NCBI GenBank assembly: GCA_900542145.1
Contig: UQMF01000020.1
Coordinates: forward strand, 1-35,834
DNA length: 35,834 nucleotides
Direction: 5' to 3'
From: an uncultured Oscillospiraceae bacterium
Lineage (GTDB): Bacteria; Bacillota; Clostridia; Oscillospirales; Ruminococcaceae
Position 1 is the stretch's first letter. The number at the start of each line of letters is the position of its first letter. Below, piece after piece: positions 7,991 to 15,458 of the stretch. A model generated the notes under the pieces. It had not been told where the DNA came from, ran no database searches, and worked only from the letters and a program-made list of their open reading frames with translations. A program made the position numbers and the translations under genes.

Positions 7991-8281
7991 TTACTGTGAT
8001 CTGCCAAATATGCATTTGAAGCAATGCAGCGTTGCAAAGCAGTCTGCAAGGCTGTTGTGGGCAGACATTGTTATGCTGTTCCAATCGAAATGGTAGTACG
8101 CGGCGCAGGTCGTGAGCTTCTGCCATTTATATTCACCGAAGTAGTCACTCCACTCGCCGTAGATTTCTGCGAAAATCGGCATTATATCGACGATTTCAGA
8201 TCTTTTGGGGATAATCAATCCAGCAGCCGTTATGAAGTCCGCGTCAAAAGATGTATTGTAGCCAATAATCGTATCTGAGAT
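7991..8281 (-). pseudogene. C-terminal fragment of a DnaQ-like 3'-5' exonuclease
   Basis: The frame reads DTIIGYNTSFDADFITAAG, with the conserved Exo II-type N..FD motif. It later reads SAHNSLADCFATLHCF, where HxAxxD is the Exo III motif of DEDDh exonucleases. The N-terminal third, including the first catalytic DxE, is absent. Homology stops at about 8280, where a tyrosine recombinase fragment begins on the other strand. A TTG at 8218 would be the only start. Exonucleases of this type are common in plasmid and element backbones. It is a nonfunctional remnant. Confidence 0.7.
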
Positions 8282-8732
8282 AGCCGGTTTGCGTTGGGAG
8301 CACTATGACGGTACATATTTAAAAATCAAATGCGCCGTAGTCCCAGATGAAAATCACAAGCTGGTTGAAAAGAACGAGAACAAAAGCTATGCAGGCAGGC
8401 GAATAATTGAAGTTCCGGATTATCTGAAAGATATCCTGGATAGTTCTGAGCATTCCTCAGAACGTATCAGCCCACACAGTCCTAACTATATATGGAAACA
8501 TTTTGATCGTATATGCGAGGAAAATGGAATACCACATTTTACTATACACTCCCTGCGACACGCTAACGCCAGCGCCATGTTAAAGTTAAACATACCCGAC
8601 AAGTATGCAATGGAACGCATGGGACATTCTACGCCTAATATGTTGAAGCAGGTGTATCAGCATATTTTCAGAGATGAGCAGACAAAAGTTGCAAACAAAA
8701 TGAATGATTATTTTAATGATATCCTGAAATAA
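8274..8732 (+). pseudogene. int: Tyrosine recombinase (integrase) fragment, catalytic domain only
   Basis: About 150 residues of the C-terminal catalytic domain remain. They begin at SEIAGLRWEHYDG, just after the place where the first catalytic arginine normally sits. Still present are the beta-hairpin (NKSYAGRRIIEVP), HSLRHANASAML (HxxR box), MGHST (His) and VYQHIF (nucleophile Tyr). Missing are Arg I, the core-binding domain and the arm-binding domain, so it should be inactive. A TTG at 8289 is the only possible start. The gene points at the tRNA fragment 30 bases downstream, the usual int-att arrangement at the end of an integrated element. Confidence 0.85.
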
Positions 8733-8763
8733 TAGGGTTTCATTTTTAATAATGACATTCATT

Positions 8764-8792
8764 CAAGGGTTCAAATCCCTCTTTCTCCGCCA
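8764..8792 (+). other. attachment-site candidate: 3' end of a tRNA-Ser gene
   Basis: The sequence AAGGG-TTCAAAT-CCCTC forms a T-arm. It is followed by TTTCTCC, G and CCA, i.e. the 3' acceptor strand, discriminator and encoded CCA of a bacterial tRNA-Ser. No anticodon or D-arm precedes it, so this is a fragment. Tyrosine-recombinase elements commonly integrate into tRNA 3' ends and leave such a copy. The intact tRNA would lie beyond the left edge. The chromosomal side starts just right of 8792. Confidence 0.7.
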
Positions 8793-8805
8793 GCATGAAA
8801 CCGTT

Positions 8806-8848
8806 GAATCACGCTGAATCATTTTCGATTCAGCGTGATTCTTTTTTT
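8806..8848 (+). terminator. Strong terminator next to the tRNA-Ser fragment
   Basis: A perfect 15-bp stem (8806-8820 with 8827-8841) has a 6-base loop and a run of seven T. It is probably the native terminator of the tRNA-Ser transcription unit split by integration. Confidence 0.85.
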
Positions 8849-8904
8849 CACGAGAAAGCATGAATAATTACAGATATTTCTTCAATTAAATACACTAAAA
8901 GCCA

Positions 8905-9007
8905 TTGACATTTCGTGAATTTTGTGATATAATACATTCGTAAATGACTCTATGTCATTTCTGCTTTAAGTAGACAGCCTTGGTTTTACCGGGGCTGTCT
9001 ATTTTTT
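8905..9007 (+). ncRNA. Possible small RNA: isolated promoter and terminator, about 65 nt transcript
   Basis: A consensus promoter, TTGACA (8905-8910), 17-bp spacer and TATAAT (8928-8933), points at a start near 8940. Downstream is a hairpin AAATGAC/GTCATTT (8942-8960), then an intrinsic terminator stem AGACAGCC/GGCTGTCT (8972-8979 with 8993-9000) and a T-run (9002-9007). The only reading frame inside is a 9-codon one without a ribosome site. The downstream marR has its own promoter, so this looks like a separate noncoding unit. It could instead be a leader or attenuator. Confidence 0.45.
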
Positions 9008-9029
9008 ATTCCGAAATCCGCAAAAAGTC

Positions 9030-9078
9030 TTGACAAACGTCCGAAATCGGATTATAATAATAAAGTCCGATTTCGGAC
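9030..9078 (+). promoter_or_regulatory. marR promoter with paired palindromic operators
   Basis: TTGACA (9030-9035), a 17-bp spacer and TATAAT (9053-9058) form a consensus promoter. The spacer contains the palindrome-like TCCGAAATCGGA (9040-9051). Its mirror TCCGATTTCGGA lies at 9066-9077, at the expected transcription start. Both sites block promoter access if bound, so MarR autorepression is likely. Confidence 0.75.
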
Positions 9079-9095
9079 GCAAGGAGGGAAACTGC

Positions 9096-9533
9096 ATGAA
9101 ATATACCGACAAAATGGCGGAATTCAACTCCCTGTGGATGGAGCAGAACGAGATATACCGCAGGGCTGCGAAGAATTTCGGGATTTCAGAAAGCGTATTC
9201 TGGATCCTGTACTCCCTGACGGAAGCCGGCGGGACACTCAGGCAGAGCGTAATCAGCGCCATGACTTGCCTGCCGAAGCAGACGACAAATTCCGCGCTGA
9301 AAAAGCTGGAATCCGACGGAATGATAACCATGTGTGAAAGCACCAGCCGCCGCTGCAAGGACGTCACACTGACCGAAAAGGGGCGTGAAGCCGCCGAGCG
9401 GACTGCCGCCAGGATAATCATTGCGGAACACTCGGCTATGGAGGAGCTTTCCCCGGAGGAGCAGGAGCTGTTAATAAAAATACTCAATAAATATAATAAG
9501 CAACTAAGCAAGATAATAGGTGAATTAAAATGA
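9096..9533 (+). CDS. MarR-family transcriptional regulator
   Basis: This 145-residue winged-helix repressor is about the normal length for the family. The recognition region reads LTEAGGTLRQSVISAMTCLPKQTTNSALKKLESDGMI, and the wing reads SRRCKDVTLTEKGREAA. The ATG at 9096 is preceded by AAGGAGGG with 7-base spacing; an upstream in-frame ATG at 9030 lies in the promoter and is rejected. The gene overlaps the MATE transporter by 4 bases (ATGA), so the two are one operon. The palindromes in its promoter suggest it represses itself and the efflux pump until a ligand binds. Confidence 0.92.
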   Translation: MKYTDKMAEFNSLWMEQNEIYRRAAKNFGISESVFWILYSLTEAGGTLRQSVISAMTCLPKQTTNSALKKLESDGMITMCESTSRRCKDVTLTEKGREAAERTAARIIIAEHSAMEELSPEEQELLIKILNKYNKQLSKIIGELK

Positions 9534-10870
9534 AAAAAGACGTAATACAATTATCCGACCACTTCACCCTGGGACGGCTGTTCAGATTCTGCCTGCCCTC
9601 CGTGGTGATGATGGTGTTCACATCTATCTACGGAGTTGTGGATGGCTACTTCGTGTCCAACTTCGTCGGCAAGACTCCGTTCGCAGCGGTGAATCTCATC
9701 ATGCCGTTCCTTATGATACTCGGCGGCGTGGGATTCATGATAGGCACCGGCGGCAGCGCCCTTGTAGCAAAATACCTGGGTGAGCAGAACAACGACCAGG
9801 CACGCCGCGTGTTCTCCATGATGCTGATAGTCACGCTGATACTGGGCGTCTCCACCTCCGCGCTCGGAATCATATTCGCAGAGAATGTCGCGCAGCTGCT
9901 CGGTGCGGACAGTGAACTTCTCCCCTACTGTGTAACCTATGCGCGCACATGTCTGATATTCAACACGATGTTCATGCTGCAAAATGTGTTCCAGAGCTTC
10001 CTCGTGACTGCCGAGCGCCCCAAGATGGGCCTTGCAGTGGTAATCGCCGCCGGCTGCACCAATATGCTGCTGGACTTCCTCTTCATCGCGGTATTCGAGC
10101 TCGATGTTGTCGGCGCCGCCCTCGCCACCGGACTCAGCCAGACCGTTGGCGGACTGCTGCCGCTCATCTTCTTCCTGCGCAGGAATAACGGAAGCAAGCT
10201 GCACATGGTGCGCACGCGTCTGGAATTCCGCCCGATACTCCAGGCTTGCGCGAACGGCGCTTCGGAGCTCATGACAAGTATCTCATCGTCGATCGTGAGC
10301 ATGCTGTATAATTTCCAGCTGCTCCGACTTGCCGGACAGGACGGAGTTTCCGCTTACGGAGTGCTGATGTATGTGCAGTTCATCTTTGCGGCGGTATACA
10401 TCGGATACGCCATCGGTACAGCTCCGATAACGGGCTACAACTACGGCGCGCAGAACCACGCGGAACTCAAGAACATACGCCGTAAGAGCATAAAAGTCAC
10501 ACTGACCGCCGGCGTTATAATGGTTATCATCGCCGAACTGCTGGCGCCCGTACTCGCCGGGATATTCGTGGGCTACGACAAGGATCTGTTTGGCATGACC
10601 GTTCACGCATTCCGGCTGTTCTCTTTCACGTTCCTGCTGTCGGGATTCAACATCTGGTGCTCCTCCTTCTTCACGGCGCTCAACAACGGCGCTGTTTCCG
10701 CGGCAGTATCCTTCCTGAGAACGCTGGTGTTCCAGCTGGCGGCGGTGCTTATCCTGCCGATATTTCTTAAACTGGACGGCGTGTGGATATCCGTGGCTTT
10801 CGCCGAGGTATGCGCGTTCGTTATCTCGCTGCTGTTTCTCATCGCCAAGAAAAAGAAATACGACTATTAA
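9530..10870 (+). CDS. MATE-family multidrug/cation efflux transporter
   Basis: This 446-residue integral membrane protein has 12 predicted helices, the normal MATE size. Family-like segments include FTSIYGVVDGYFVSNFVGKTPFAAVNL near the N terminus and GYAIGTAPITGYNYGAQNHAELK in the second half. MATE pumps export drugs or metabolites in exchange for Na+ or H+; the substrate here is unknown. Translation is coupled to marR through a 4-base overlap, and a terminator follows at 10876. MarR control suggests induction by a toxic or aromatic compound. Confidence 0.92.
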   Translation: MKKDVIQLSDHFTLGRLFRFCLPSVVMMVFTSIYGVVDGYFVSNFVGKTPFAAVNLIMPFLMILGGVGFMIGTGGSALVAKYLGEQNNDQARRVFSMMLIVTLILGVSTSALGIIFAENVAQLLGADSELLPYCVTYARTCLIFNTMFMLQNVFQSFLVTAERPKMGLAVVIAAGCTNMLLDFLFIAVFELDVVGAALATGLSQTVGGLLPLIFFLRRNNGSKLHMVRTRLEFRPILQACANGASELMTSISSSIVSMLYNFQLLRLAGQDGVSAYGVLMYVQFIFAAVYIGYAIGTAPITGYNYGAQNHAELKNIRRKSIKVTLTAGVIMVIIAELLAPVLAGIFVGYDKDLFGMTVHAFRLFSFTFLLSGFNIWCSSFFTALNNGAVSAAVSFLRTLVFQLAAVLILPIFLKLDGVWISVAFAEVCAFVISLLFLIAKKKKYDY

Positions 10871-10875
10871 CAGAA

Positions 10876-10909
10876 AGCTCCGGCAGATAATACTACCGGA
10901 GCTATTTTG
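10876..10909 (+). terminator. Terminator of the marR-MATE operon
   Basis: An 8-bp stem AGCTCCGG/CCGGAGCT (10876-10883 with 10896-10903) is followed by ATTTTGT. It starts 5 bases after the MATE stop codon. Confidence 0.75.
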
Positions 10910-10930
10910 TGCGCATATTGATATTTCCTA

Positions 10931-10959
10931 TTGAAAAAAAGTCCGCACTGTGGTAAAAT
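10931..10959 (+). promoter_or_regulatory. Promoter of the chromate transporter pair
   Basis: TTGAAA (10931-10936), a 17-bp spacer and TAAAAT (10954-10959) lie 28 bases before the ATG at 10988, with GGAGGG in between. Confidence 0.6.
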
Positions 10960-10987
10960 TATATCCGGATCACCGGAGGGTCCTCTG

Positions 10988-11560
10988 ATGGAAAACAAAT
11001 CAACCAAGCATAACCGGGATCAGCTTCTGCCGCTGTTCCTGACCTTTCTGAAAATAGGGGCATTCACGTTCGGCGGCGGATACGCAATGCTCCCACTGAT
11101 ACAGCGCGAAGCCGCCGCAAAGCACCATTGGATTACAGACGACGAAATAATGGAGATCGCCGCTATCGCCGAAAGCACGCCGGGACCTATCGCAGTAAAC
11201 ACCGCCACTTTCGTGGGATACCGCACCTGCGGCGCCGCCGGGGCTGCCCTGGCTACGTTGGGAGTGGTCCTGCCGTCGTTCCTGGTGATAATCGCGGTTT
11301 CCTCCCTGCTGGAACTATTCAGCAGCGCCACGGTGGTGAAATACGCGTTCAACGGGATTCGTGCCGGAGTACTGGCGCTGATACTCCGCGCACTGTACGG
11401 AATGTTCCGGCAGTGTCCGCGCAAGGCGGTTTCCTATATTCTGGTGGCAGTGGCATTCGCCGGAGCCGTATTCATCGACACCAGCGTTCTGCTGATCCTG
11501 GCGCTGTGCGCGCTGGTGGGGCTGCTGTCATTCCTGCACGGGGAAAGGAGCCGCAAATGA
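10988..11560 (+). CDS. chrA: Chromate transporter, single CHR domain subunit 1
   Basis: This 190-residue membrane protein contains one CHR domain: FLKIGAFTFGGGYAMLPLIQRE, then ESTPGPIAVNTATFVGYRTCG and GVVLPSFLVIIAVSS. Full-length ChrA carries two such domains of opposite topology. Firmicutes often have two separate half-size genes, as here. The role is export of chromate or a similar oxyanion; the natural substrate is uncertain. The ATG at 10988 has GGAGGG upstream. The stop overlaps the start of the second subunit by 4 bases, so the subunits probably form a heterodimer made in equal amounts. Confidence 0.9.
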   Translation: MENKSTKHNRDQLLPLFLTFLKIGAFTFGGGYAMLPLIQREAAAKHHWITDDEIMEIAAIAESTPGPIAVNTATFVGYRTCGAAGAALATLGVVLPSFLVIIAVSSLLELFSSATVVKYAFNGIRAGVLALILRALYGMFRQCPRKAVSYILVAVAFAGAVFIDTSVLLILALCALVGLLSFLHGERSRK

Positions 11561-12123
11561 TCTGGCTGGAACTGTTCCTCACGTTCATGAAAATAGGCGC
11601 ATTCACCTTCGGCGGCGGATACGCCATGCTGCCGCTGATACAGGACGAGGTGGAATCCCACGGCTGGCTCACCGACGCAGAGCTTGTGGATTTCATCGCG
11701 GTAAGCGAGAGCACCCCCGGTCCATTCGCAGTCAACATCTCCACCTTTGTCGGAATGCGAGCCGGTGGAATTTTCGGTGCCGTCTGCGCCACCTTTGGCG
11801 TAGTGCTGCCGTCCTTCGTGATAATCCTGCTGGTAGCGAAGTGCTATGAGAGATTCCGGGAAAGCCGTGCTGTTAAAGGCTGTATGTCCGGACTAAAGCC
11901 GGCTGTAGTCGGACTTATCGCTGCGGCGGTCGTCACCACCGGACAGACGGTGTTCTTCCCTGCCGGAGTCAGCGCCGGAGTATTCACAAGCCCGGCATTC
12001 CTGTGCTCGGCAGTGATATTCCTGGCAATGCTGGGGCTGTCCATAAAGAAGCTGCACCCGATATTGATAATCGTCATTTCCGCCGTCCTGGGAATAGCCT
12101 CCGGATATGTATTTCAGCTCTGA
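11557..12123 (+). CDS. chrA: Chromate transporter, single CHR domain subunit 2
   Basis: This 188-residue partner of the preceding gene has the same landmarks: FMKIGAFTFGGGYAMLPLIQDE, ESTPGPFAVNISTFVGMRAGG and GVVLPSFVIILL. About five or six membrane helices are expected. The ATG at 11557 overlaps the upstream stop (ATGA), with AAAGGAG inside the upstream gene. Its last 10 bases overlap the end of the convergent LysR gene, so there is no room for a terminator between them. The pair resembles an ancient tandem duplication of one domain. Confidence 0.9.
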   Translation: MIWLELFLTFMKIGAFTFGGGYAMLPLIQDEVESHGWLTDAELVDFIAVSESTPGPFAVNISTFVGMRAGGIFGAVCATFGVVLPSFVIILLVAKCYERFRESRAVKGCMSGLKPAVVGLIAAAVVTTGQTVFFPAGVSAGVFTSPAFLCSAVIFLAMLGLSIKKLHPILIIVISAVLGIASGYVFQL

Positions 12124-13007
12124 TCCGGCAGCGCGGCGATCCGCTCCCGGAGCCGCTCCAGGAATAATTCCGCCGGGCGGCTGAACACCTGGTACTTCTT
12201 CCAGATAACGCTCATACCGATGGGGAATCGCGGAGAAAACGGGCGGAATATCAGCTCACTGCCCTCCGTGTTTATCAGACCGTCCAGGGTGACGATATGC
12301 GCAAGCCCTGCCTTCGCCATGATGGAAGCGTTATAGGTCAGGTTGTAGCTTCCGGCGAGGTCAAGGTCGGTGGTCGGCTTCCCGAGCCAGTCAGCGAAAT
12401 CGTCCCGGATAAGCACCTGCCGCGAGAACATCACCGGGATTCCGTCCATATCTTCCGGCGTGATATATTCCTTCACAGCCAGAGGAGAATCCCGGCGCAC
12501 GAGCAGTCCGAAATCGTCCGTGACCGGGAGCCGAAGGGAGTTGTACCGGGATATATCGACATTCCCCATGATCAAGCAGAAGTCGAAAAGTCCTTTATCC
12601 AGGCGCTCCATTATGTCTGCGGAATCTCCGCTCACCGTGTGGAATCTCACCCCGGGATTCTCCCGGCGGATTTCCGTCATTATATCCGCAAGGATTCTCA
12701 TTCCACGGGTTTCCCCGGCGCCGATATAGACGTCGCCGCTCACATCCTCGGCGCTGCACATCACTTCGTCCCGGGTACGGCGGACAAGGCTCACTATCTC
12801 CTCGGCGCGCTTGCGCAGTAGCATTCCCTCCTCGGTCAGCGTAATACGGCGGCTGCCGCGTATTATGAGCGTCTTGCCCAGTTCGTCCTCAAGCTCCTTT
12901 ATCTGTCTGGAAAGCGTTGGCTGAGTCAGATGGAGCGCTTCCGCAGCGCCGGATATGCTCCGTTCCCTCGCCACCGCCAGAAAATATTCAAGCACCCTTA
13001 CTTCCAT
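12114..13007 (-). CDS. LysR-family transcriptional regulator
   Basis: This 297-residue protein has a normal LysR layout. The N-terminal winged HTH reads MEVRVLEYFLAVARERSISGAAEALHLTQPTLSRQIKELEDELG, a linker helix follows, and a substrate-binding domain fills residues 90-295. The ATG at 13007 is preceded by AGAGGTGAT. Its own promoter (TTGAAA, 17 bp, TATACT at 13026-13054) is divergent from the operon at 13159, and a palindrome lies between them. It therefore more likely controls the DUF3737-patB operon than the convergent chromate genes. The ligand is unknown. Confidence 0.9.
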   Translation of the reverse strand: MEVRVLEYFLAVARERSISGAAEALHLTQPTLSRQIKELEDELGKTLIIRGSRRITLTEEGMLLRKRAEEIVSLVRRTRDEVMCSAEDVSGDVYIGAGETRGMRILADIMTEIRRENPGVRFHTVSGDSADIMERLDKGLFDFCLIMGNVDISRYNSLRLPVTDDFGLLVRRDSPLAVKEYITPEDMDGIPVMFSRQVLIRDDFADWLGKPTTDLDLAGSYNLTYNASIMAKAGLAHIVTLDGLINTEGSELIFRPFSPRFPIGMSVIWKKYQVFSRPAELFLERLRERIAALPDQS

Positions 13008-13025
13008 GTTATCACCTCTGGATAC

Positions 13026-13110
13026 AGTATAGCACATTCTGCCATAGCTTTCAAGCATATTTTGCTATACGGTATAAGCAATTGCTATTCTTTGCACTGT
13101 GTGGTATACT
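13026..13110. promoter_or_regulatory. Divergent promoters with a central LysR-type palindrome
   Basis: Leftward: TTGAAA/TATACT on the minus strand (13049-13054 and 13026-13031, 17-bp spacer). Rightward: TTGCTA (13082-13087), 17 bp, TATACT (13105-13110). Between them, 13062-13081 is a 20-bp imperfect palindrome of the TTGCTATAC..GTATAAGCAA form. It fits the T-N11-A LysR box and touches the rightward -35. Confidence 0.65.
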
Positions 13111-13158
13111 GATATAGATGAAATAATCTTTACAAATTCGTCAAAATGGAGTATAATC

Positions 13159-13410
13159 ATGATAACGATACAGCAGGAAATATTGCAGAACCTGAGGGAC
13201 GCCGGCTGCGATGAATCCTCGGTGGAGGAGATATCCGCGGCGCTCGTGAGATCGGACCGCTGCACGGCGATACGGCTGCTCGAGCGGCAGCGCCGGGAAC
13301 TTCTGGACAAGGTGCACCGCACCGAGAGCCGGATAAGCTGCCTGGACTACCTGGTGCATGAACTGAAGAAGGACTGCTTCTGCTGCACGGAGGACAAAGA
13401 TGGAGAATAA
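13159..13410 (+). CDS. Small helical protein leading the DUF3737-patB operon
   Basis: This 83-residue protein contains heptad-like helices (IRLLERQRRELLDKVHRTESRISCLDYLVHELKK) and a C-terminal CFCC cluster. From memory, similar short proteins with a CLDYLV motif accompany DUF3737 or PatB genes in other Firmicutes; no function is known. The ATG at 13159 is used because a GGAG lies upstream and the rightward promoter would start transcription near 13117, after the earlier in-frame ATG at 13099. It overlaps the next gene by 11 bases, implying coupled translation. Possible roles are an adaptor or a metal- or redox-responsive partner; this is inference. Confidence 0.7.
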   Translation: MITIQQEILQNLRDAGCDESSVEEISAALVRSDRCTAIRLLERQRRELLDKVHRTESRISCLDYLVHELKKDCFCCTEDKDGE

Positions 13411-14275
13411 AAAAGAACTGCGGCAGGAATTCCTGACCGGAGAAAGAGCGCTGTTCCAGGGAAAGGACCTGCGCATTTACGACACTATATTTGCGGACGG
13501 CGAATCTCCCCTGAAGGAGAGCGCCGGGATCGAGCTTTACAACAGCATGTTCAAGTGGAAATACCCACTGTGGTACAGCCACGATATCACGCTGCGTGAC
13601 TGCACACTGTTCAGCGGAGCGCGCGCCGGAATATGGTACACGGACAGGCTGACCGCAAAGGACACGATGATAGAAGCGCCGAAAGCGTTCCGCCGCTGCA
13701 ACGACATCACACTGGAGCACGTTTCATTCCCGGACGCTGCGGAAACCCTGTGGAACTGCTCCGGAGTGAAGCTGGACCACGTCCTCGCAAAGGGGGACTA
13801 CTTCGCAATGAACAGCAGCAACATGGAAATCGACGGGCTGGAGCTTTACGGGAACTACTCCTTTGACGGCGGCAGGAACATAGTTATCCGCAACTCAAAG
13901 CTGCTCAGCAAGGACGCTTTCTGGAACAGCGAGAACGTCAAAGTTTACGATTCGTTCATCTCCGGGGAATACCTCGGGTGGAACGCAAAGAAGCTGACCC
14001 TCGTGAACTGCACCGTTGAGAGCCTCCAGGGAATGTGCTACGTCAGCGAGCTTATCATGAAGAACTGCAAGCTGATAAACACCACGCTGGCGTTCGAGTA
14101 TTCCACCGTGGAAGCAGACATCACCGGGAAGATAGACAGCGTGCTGAATCCCTCCGGCGGCTCAATAACCGCGGACAGCATAGGCGAGCTGATAATCCAG
14201 AAGGACAAGGTGGATCCCTGCAAGACCAGGATAATATGCCGGGAGGGCGGCTGTCCCTGCTGTGCATGCATGTGA
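13400..14275 (+). CDS. DUF3737 family protein, right-handed beta-helix
   Basis: This 291-residue cytoplasmic-looking protein has no signal peptide. Repeated 20-25 residue coils such as DITLRDCTLF, DITLEHVSFPDAAETLWNCSGV and NVKVYDSFISGEYLGWN indicate a parallel beta-helix. I recognise the highly conserved DUF3737 pattern (YDTIFADGESPLKES, MFKWKYPLWY, LSKDAFWN, GMCYVSEL, LAFEYST). The many conserved Trp, Asn and Asp suggest a real enzymatic or binding site, but no reaction is established. The end is Cys-rich (CPCCACM). It is co-translated with the preceding small gene and followed 12 bases later by patB, which hints at a role near sulfur or amino acid metabolism. Confidence 0.88.
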   Translation: MENKKELRQEFLTGERALFQGKDLRIYDTIFADGESPLKESAGIELYNSMFKWKYPLWYSHDITLRDCTLFSGARAGIWYTDRLTAKDTMIEAPKAFRRCNDITLEHVSFPDAAETLWNCSGVKLDHVLAKGDYFAMNSSNMEIDGLELYGNYSFDGGRNIVIRNSKLLSKDAFWNSENVKVYDSFISGEYLGWNAKKLTLVNCTVESLQGMCYVSELIMKNCKLINTTLAFEYSTVEADITGKIDSVLNPSGGSITADSIGELIIQKDKVDPCKTRIICREGGCPCCACM

Positions 14276-14287
14276 CAGGAGTATAAA

Positions 14288-15457
14288 ATGAAGTACGATT
14301 TTGACGCGCCGGTGGATCGCCGGAATACCTACTCGCTGAAATGGGACGTCGCGGAAAACGAGCTTCCCATGTGGGTGGCTGATATGGATTTCCGCACCGC
14401 CCCGGAGATCACCCAGGCGCTTATACGCCGCGCCGGGCACGGCGTATTCGGCTACACCGAGATACCGGACGAGTGGTATTCCGCCTATACAAACTGGTGG
14501 AGTTCCCGACACGGGTTCGAGATAAAGCGCGAGTGGCTGATATTCTGCACCGGCGTGGTTCCGGCGATCTCAAGCATGGTACGCAAATTAACGACCGTGG
14601 GAGAGAATATTCTTGTTATGACCCCGGTGTACAATATCTTCTTCAACTCGATACGCAACAACGGCAGGAACATCGCTGAAAGTCCGCTGCTGTACGAAAA
14701 CGGCGCATACCGCGTGGATTTCGCCGGTCTGGAGGAAAAGCTCTCCGATCCGCAGACTTCCATGCTTCTGCTGTGCAATCCGCAGAATCCCGGCGGAATC
14801 ATCTGGGACCGGAATACTCTCGCGCGGATAGGGTCACTGTGCAGGAAATACAACGTTGTCGTGGTTTCCGACGAGATTCACTGCGACCTCACCGATCCCG
14901 GGTATGAATACACGCCGTTTGCTTCTGTTTCCGAGGACTGTCTTATGAACAGCGTGACCTGCATTGCCCCCACAAAAGCGTTCAACATCGCCGGGCTTCA
15001 GACCGCTGCGGTTTACTCAGCGAATCCCCGGCTGCGCCATCTGGTGGACCGCGGACTAAACACCGATGAATGCGCGGAGCCGAACGTATTCGCCGTGACT
15101 GCGGCAATTACGGCATTCACCCAGGGCGGCAAATGGCTGGACCAGCTCCGGGAACACATCGCGGAGAACCGCCGCACGGCTGCGGAATTCATCGCGGAGA
15201 AGATCCCCCAGCTGCACCTCGTGGATTCCCACGCAACGTACCTTTTCTGGCTTGATCACAGCGAGATCACCGCGGATTCCGCACGGTTGGCGGAATTCAT
15301 ACGCAGCAAGACCGGATTGTTTCTCTCCGCCGGCGATCGGTATCGCGGCAACGGAGCGCAGTTTCTGCGGCTTAACGCCGCATGCCCCAGAAGCGTTCTC
15401 ATGGATGGGCTAGAACGGCTCCGCCAGGGAATTTTCGCTTTCATGCTCCAGGAATAG
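14288..15457 (+). CDS. patB: MalY/PatB-type PLP aminotransferase, cystathionine beta-lyase
   Basis: This 389-residue fold-type I PLP enzyme begins YDFDAPVDRRNTYSLKWD, typical of PatB. LLLCNPQNPGGIIW and VVSDEIHCDLTDPG form the cofactor pocket, and APTKAFNIAGLQTAAVY carries the Schiff-base lysine. PatB enzymes cleave C-S bonds in cystathionine or cysteine to give homocysteine or sulfide, pyruvate and ammonia. An AGGAG-like site lies upstream and it is the third gene of the operon from 13159. It ends one base before the end of the convergent cas7. Its terminator hairpin lies within the cas7 3' coding end. Confidence 0.93.
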   Translation: MKYDFDAPVDRRNTYSLKWDVAENELPMWVADMDFRTAPEITQALIRRAGHGVFGYTEIPDEWYSAYTNWWSSRHGFEIKREWLIFCTGVVPAISSMVRKLTTVGENILVMTPVYNIFFNSIRNNGRNIAESPLLYENGAYRVDFAGLEEKLSDPQTSMLLLCNPQNPGGIIWDRNTLARIGSLCRKYNVVVVSDEIHCDLTDPGYEYTPFASVSEDCLMNSVTCIAPTKAFNIAGLQTAAVYSANPRLRHLVDRGLNTDECAEPNVFAVTAAITAFTQGGKWLDQLREHIAENRRTAAEFIAEKIPQLHLVDSHATYLFWLDHSEITADSARLAEFIRSKTGLFLSAGDRYRGNGAQFLRLNAACPRSVLMDGLERLRQGIFAFMLQE

Positions 15458-15458
15458 C

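Noticed and set aside
8941..8973. Nine-codon peptide inside the candidate small RNA
   Set aside because: It has no ribosome site and overlaps the first hairpin; it is too short to support.
9551..10204. 217-codon minus-strand frame opposite the MATE gene
   Set aside because: It is a Glu/His-rich shadow with no motif; the MATE protein is unmistakable.
12114..12123. LysR as regulator of the chromate transporter genes
   Set aside because: The genes converge and overlap at their ends. The LysR-type palindrome lies on the other side, next to the DUF3737 operon.
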